Assembly: GCA_017547975.1 (NCBI GenBank) | Contig: JAFYNU010000456.1 | Coordinates: 1-7,137, forward strand | Direction: 5' to 3' | Source: Clostridia bacterium | Lineage (GTDB): Bacteria; Bacillota; Clostridia; Oscillospirales; QAMX01 | Length of the DNA: 7,137 nucleotides | Shown: piece after piece, positions 6,245 to 7,137 of the stretch | Layout: every line of letters begins with the position of its first letter | Position numbering within the stretch: the stretch's first letter is position 1 | Position numbers and translations under genes: made by a program | The notes under the pieces: model-generated | Told to the model about the DNA's origin: nothing | The model's input: only the letters and a program-made list of their open reading frames with translations | Databases searched by the model: none

Positions 6245-7018
6245 ATGAAATTTTCCCGTCTTTTACCTCTGCTTTTGGTATTCTGCCTGATGGTTTCCCT
6301 ATGCTCCTGCCTGAAAATTGCAGAAGGGGATACCTCTGACAAGGTATATACCGCCGACCTCTACGCCTACGTTTCCACCCATAAGGGCAGCGATGGATAC
6401 GAGACCAAAAGCACCCTTTATAACAGCGACCGCTACACCGTAGGGATTCATACCCCGGTGCTCGGCATGGAGGAAGCCGACTTCTTCTTAGACACCATAA
6501 CCGAGTCTGTTGCCAACGATTTCAAGGACACCATGTCTACGGTGGACAAGCCCGAAGACGGCAGTAAGGGTGTCCTGTATGGCGATTACTCCATCCATGC
6601 CACCGCCCAATACGTTTCGGTATTGATGACCTATCAGATTCGCTATCCCGGCAAGGATCCCATCACCGAATACCGTTCGGTATTCTACTCCATTACCGAC
6701 CAGACCATTCTGACCCTGGCCGATCTTTTGGGCACCCCGAATCTGGCCGGCGCCGCCCAGTTGATCATCGCCTCCCTGGAAAGCGACCAAAACCTGGCGT
6801 TGCACATGGGGGAGGACTACTTCTCCAAGCTTTCGCTGACCGATGCTTCGGTGGCGGCCTTCTTCATGCAGGATGGGGGTATTACCCTGTATTTCAATGC
6901 CAATACCATTCTGGACGCTTATACCAGCCCGCTGACCTTCTTCTACGAAAAATCCACCTTTACCCCCGTGCTGGCCGAGGGAATGTACCAAAGAATTTAC
7001 GATGATTCGGTAAATTAA
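6245..7018 (+). CDS. Putative lipoprotein with DUF3298/RsiV-like domain
   Basis: The 257-aa product is probably exported and anchored on the outer face of the membrane. It has a charged start (MKFSR), a hydrophobic segment (6-19) and a likely lipobox L-C-S-C ending at Cys22; Cys at -2 is unusual but tolerable. The mature part resembles by eye the DUF3298 fold known from RsiV- and PdaC-type extracellular proteins: a strand region with YRSVFYSITDQTILTLADLLG (143-163), then a C-terminal block FFMQDGGITLYFNANTI (206-222) followed by YTSPLTFFY. No cytoplasmic anti-sigma or deacetylase domain is attached, so the function is unknown. AGAAGG lies 6 nt before the ATG, and the 19-bp gap after dnaE with no terminator suggests an operon. 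The family call is from pattern memory, not a search. Confidence 0.75.
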   Translation: MKFSRLLPLLLVFCLMVSLCSCLKIAEGDTSDKVYTADLYAYVSTHKGSDGYETKSTLYNSDRYTVGIHTPVLGMEEADFFLDTITESVANDFKDTMSTVDKPEDGSKGVLYGDYSIHATAQYVSVLMTYQIRYPGKDPITEYRSVFYSITDQTILTLADLLGTPNLAGAAQLIIASLESDQNLALHMGEDYFSKLSLTDASVAAFFMQDGGITLYFNANTILDAYTSPLTFFYEKSTFTPVLAEGMYQRIYDDSVN

Positions 7019-7022
7019 GGGA

Positions 7023-7051
7023 TTTACAACCACCTTCTTTTGTGTTATAAT
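7023..7051 (+). promoter_or_regulatory. Promoter for the TPP-riboswitch transcript
   Basis: TTTACA (7023-7028) and a perfect TATAAT (7046-7051) are separated by 17 bp, with TG at 7043-7044 forming an extended -10. Its -35 begins only 4 bp after the lipoprotein stop codon. The predicted start, about 7058, falls at the beginning of the riboswitch. Confidence 0.85.
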
Positions 7052-7054
7052 GGC

Positions 7055-7137
7055 TTCGCTGCAGGGGTGCTGACCAGAGTTGGCTGAGATGGGGGGTTTT
7101 GCCCGCCCCGAACCCTTTGACCTGATCCGGATAATGC
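7055..7137 (+). ncRNA. TPP (thiamine pyrophosphate) riboswitch, 3' end cut by the window
   Basis: The thi-box consensus blocks are present in order: GGGGTGC (7064-7070), GGCTGAGAT (7082-7090), ACCCTTTGACCTGATC (7112-7127) and GGATAATGC (7129-7137). GGGGT pairs with ACCC, and GCTGAC/GTTGGC (7069-7074 with 7079-7084) forms the pyrimidine-sensor arm stem. A GC-rich side hairpin (GGGG/CCCC, about 7091-7109) corresponds to the optional P3a. The 5' P1 strand TTCGCTGC (7055-7062) would pair with a GCAGCGAA-like sequence whose first two bases end the window. The RNA folds on binding TPP and normally shuts off thiamine biosynthesis or uptake genes; the target gene and the expression platform lie outside. 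Confidence 0.95.

Overview
The window looks like chromosomal DNA from a Clostridia-type Firmicute, perhaps an Oscillospiraceae/Ruminococcaceae-like gut anaerobe. The reasons are strong AGGAGG-type ribosome binding sites, sigma-A-like promoters with 17-bp spacers, Gram-positive-style ribosomal protein sequences, a DnaE with an apparently intact PHP metal site, and moderately high GC in the coding regions. The assignment is inferred from sequence style; no 16S or marker search was possible.

Left part (1-2006, minus strand): the head of the S10 ribosomal protein operon, in the order rpsJ (S10), rplC (L3), rplD (L4), rplW (L23) and the first 11 codons of rplB (L2), which runs off the left edge. 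The genes are tightly packed (4-bp overlap to 72-nt gaps), as expected for co-transcribed and co-regulated subunit proteins. The rpsJ-rplC gap is the largest and holds two hairpins.

Middle (2007-2637): a 631-bp divergent intergenic region with no convincing protein gene. It holds a near-consensus minus-strand promoter for the S10 operon (TTGACA-N17-TATGAT, 2404-2432), which implies a leader RNA of about 390 nt, and a plus-strand promoter for dnaE (TTGACA-N17-TAAAAT, 2550-2578). The S10 leader is rich in structure: a short GC hairpin followed by six U close to the start of the transcript, a 67-nt, 20-base-pair interrupted hairpin (2140-2206), and a further multi-stem element nearer rpsJ. This is the part of the window most likely to hold an undescribed regulator, plausibly autogenous control of the operon by an r-protein such as L4 or another encoded here; the ligand is unknown.

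Right part (2638-7018, plus strand): dnaE, the DNA polymerase III alpha subunit (1195 aa), followed 19 bp later by a secreted lipoprotein with a DUF3298/RsiV-like C-terminal domain, probably in the same transcript. Immediately after it (7023-7137) come a new promoter (TTTACA-N17-TATAAT with an extended -10) and the conserved core of a TPP (thiamine pyrophosphate) riboswitch. The window ends at the riboswitch's GGATAATGC motif, so the controlled thiamine gene lies outside. Translation and replication genes thus sit back to back, with a separate vitamin B1-controlled unit starting at the right edge. No mobile element, tRNA, rRNA or CRISPR was seen.
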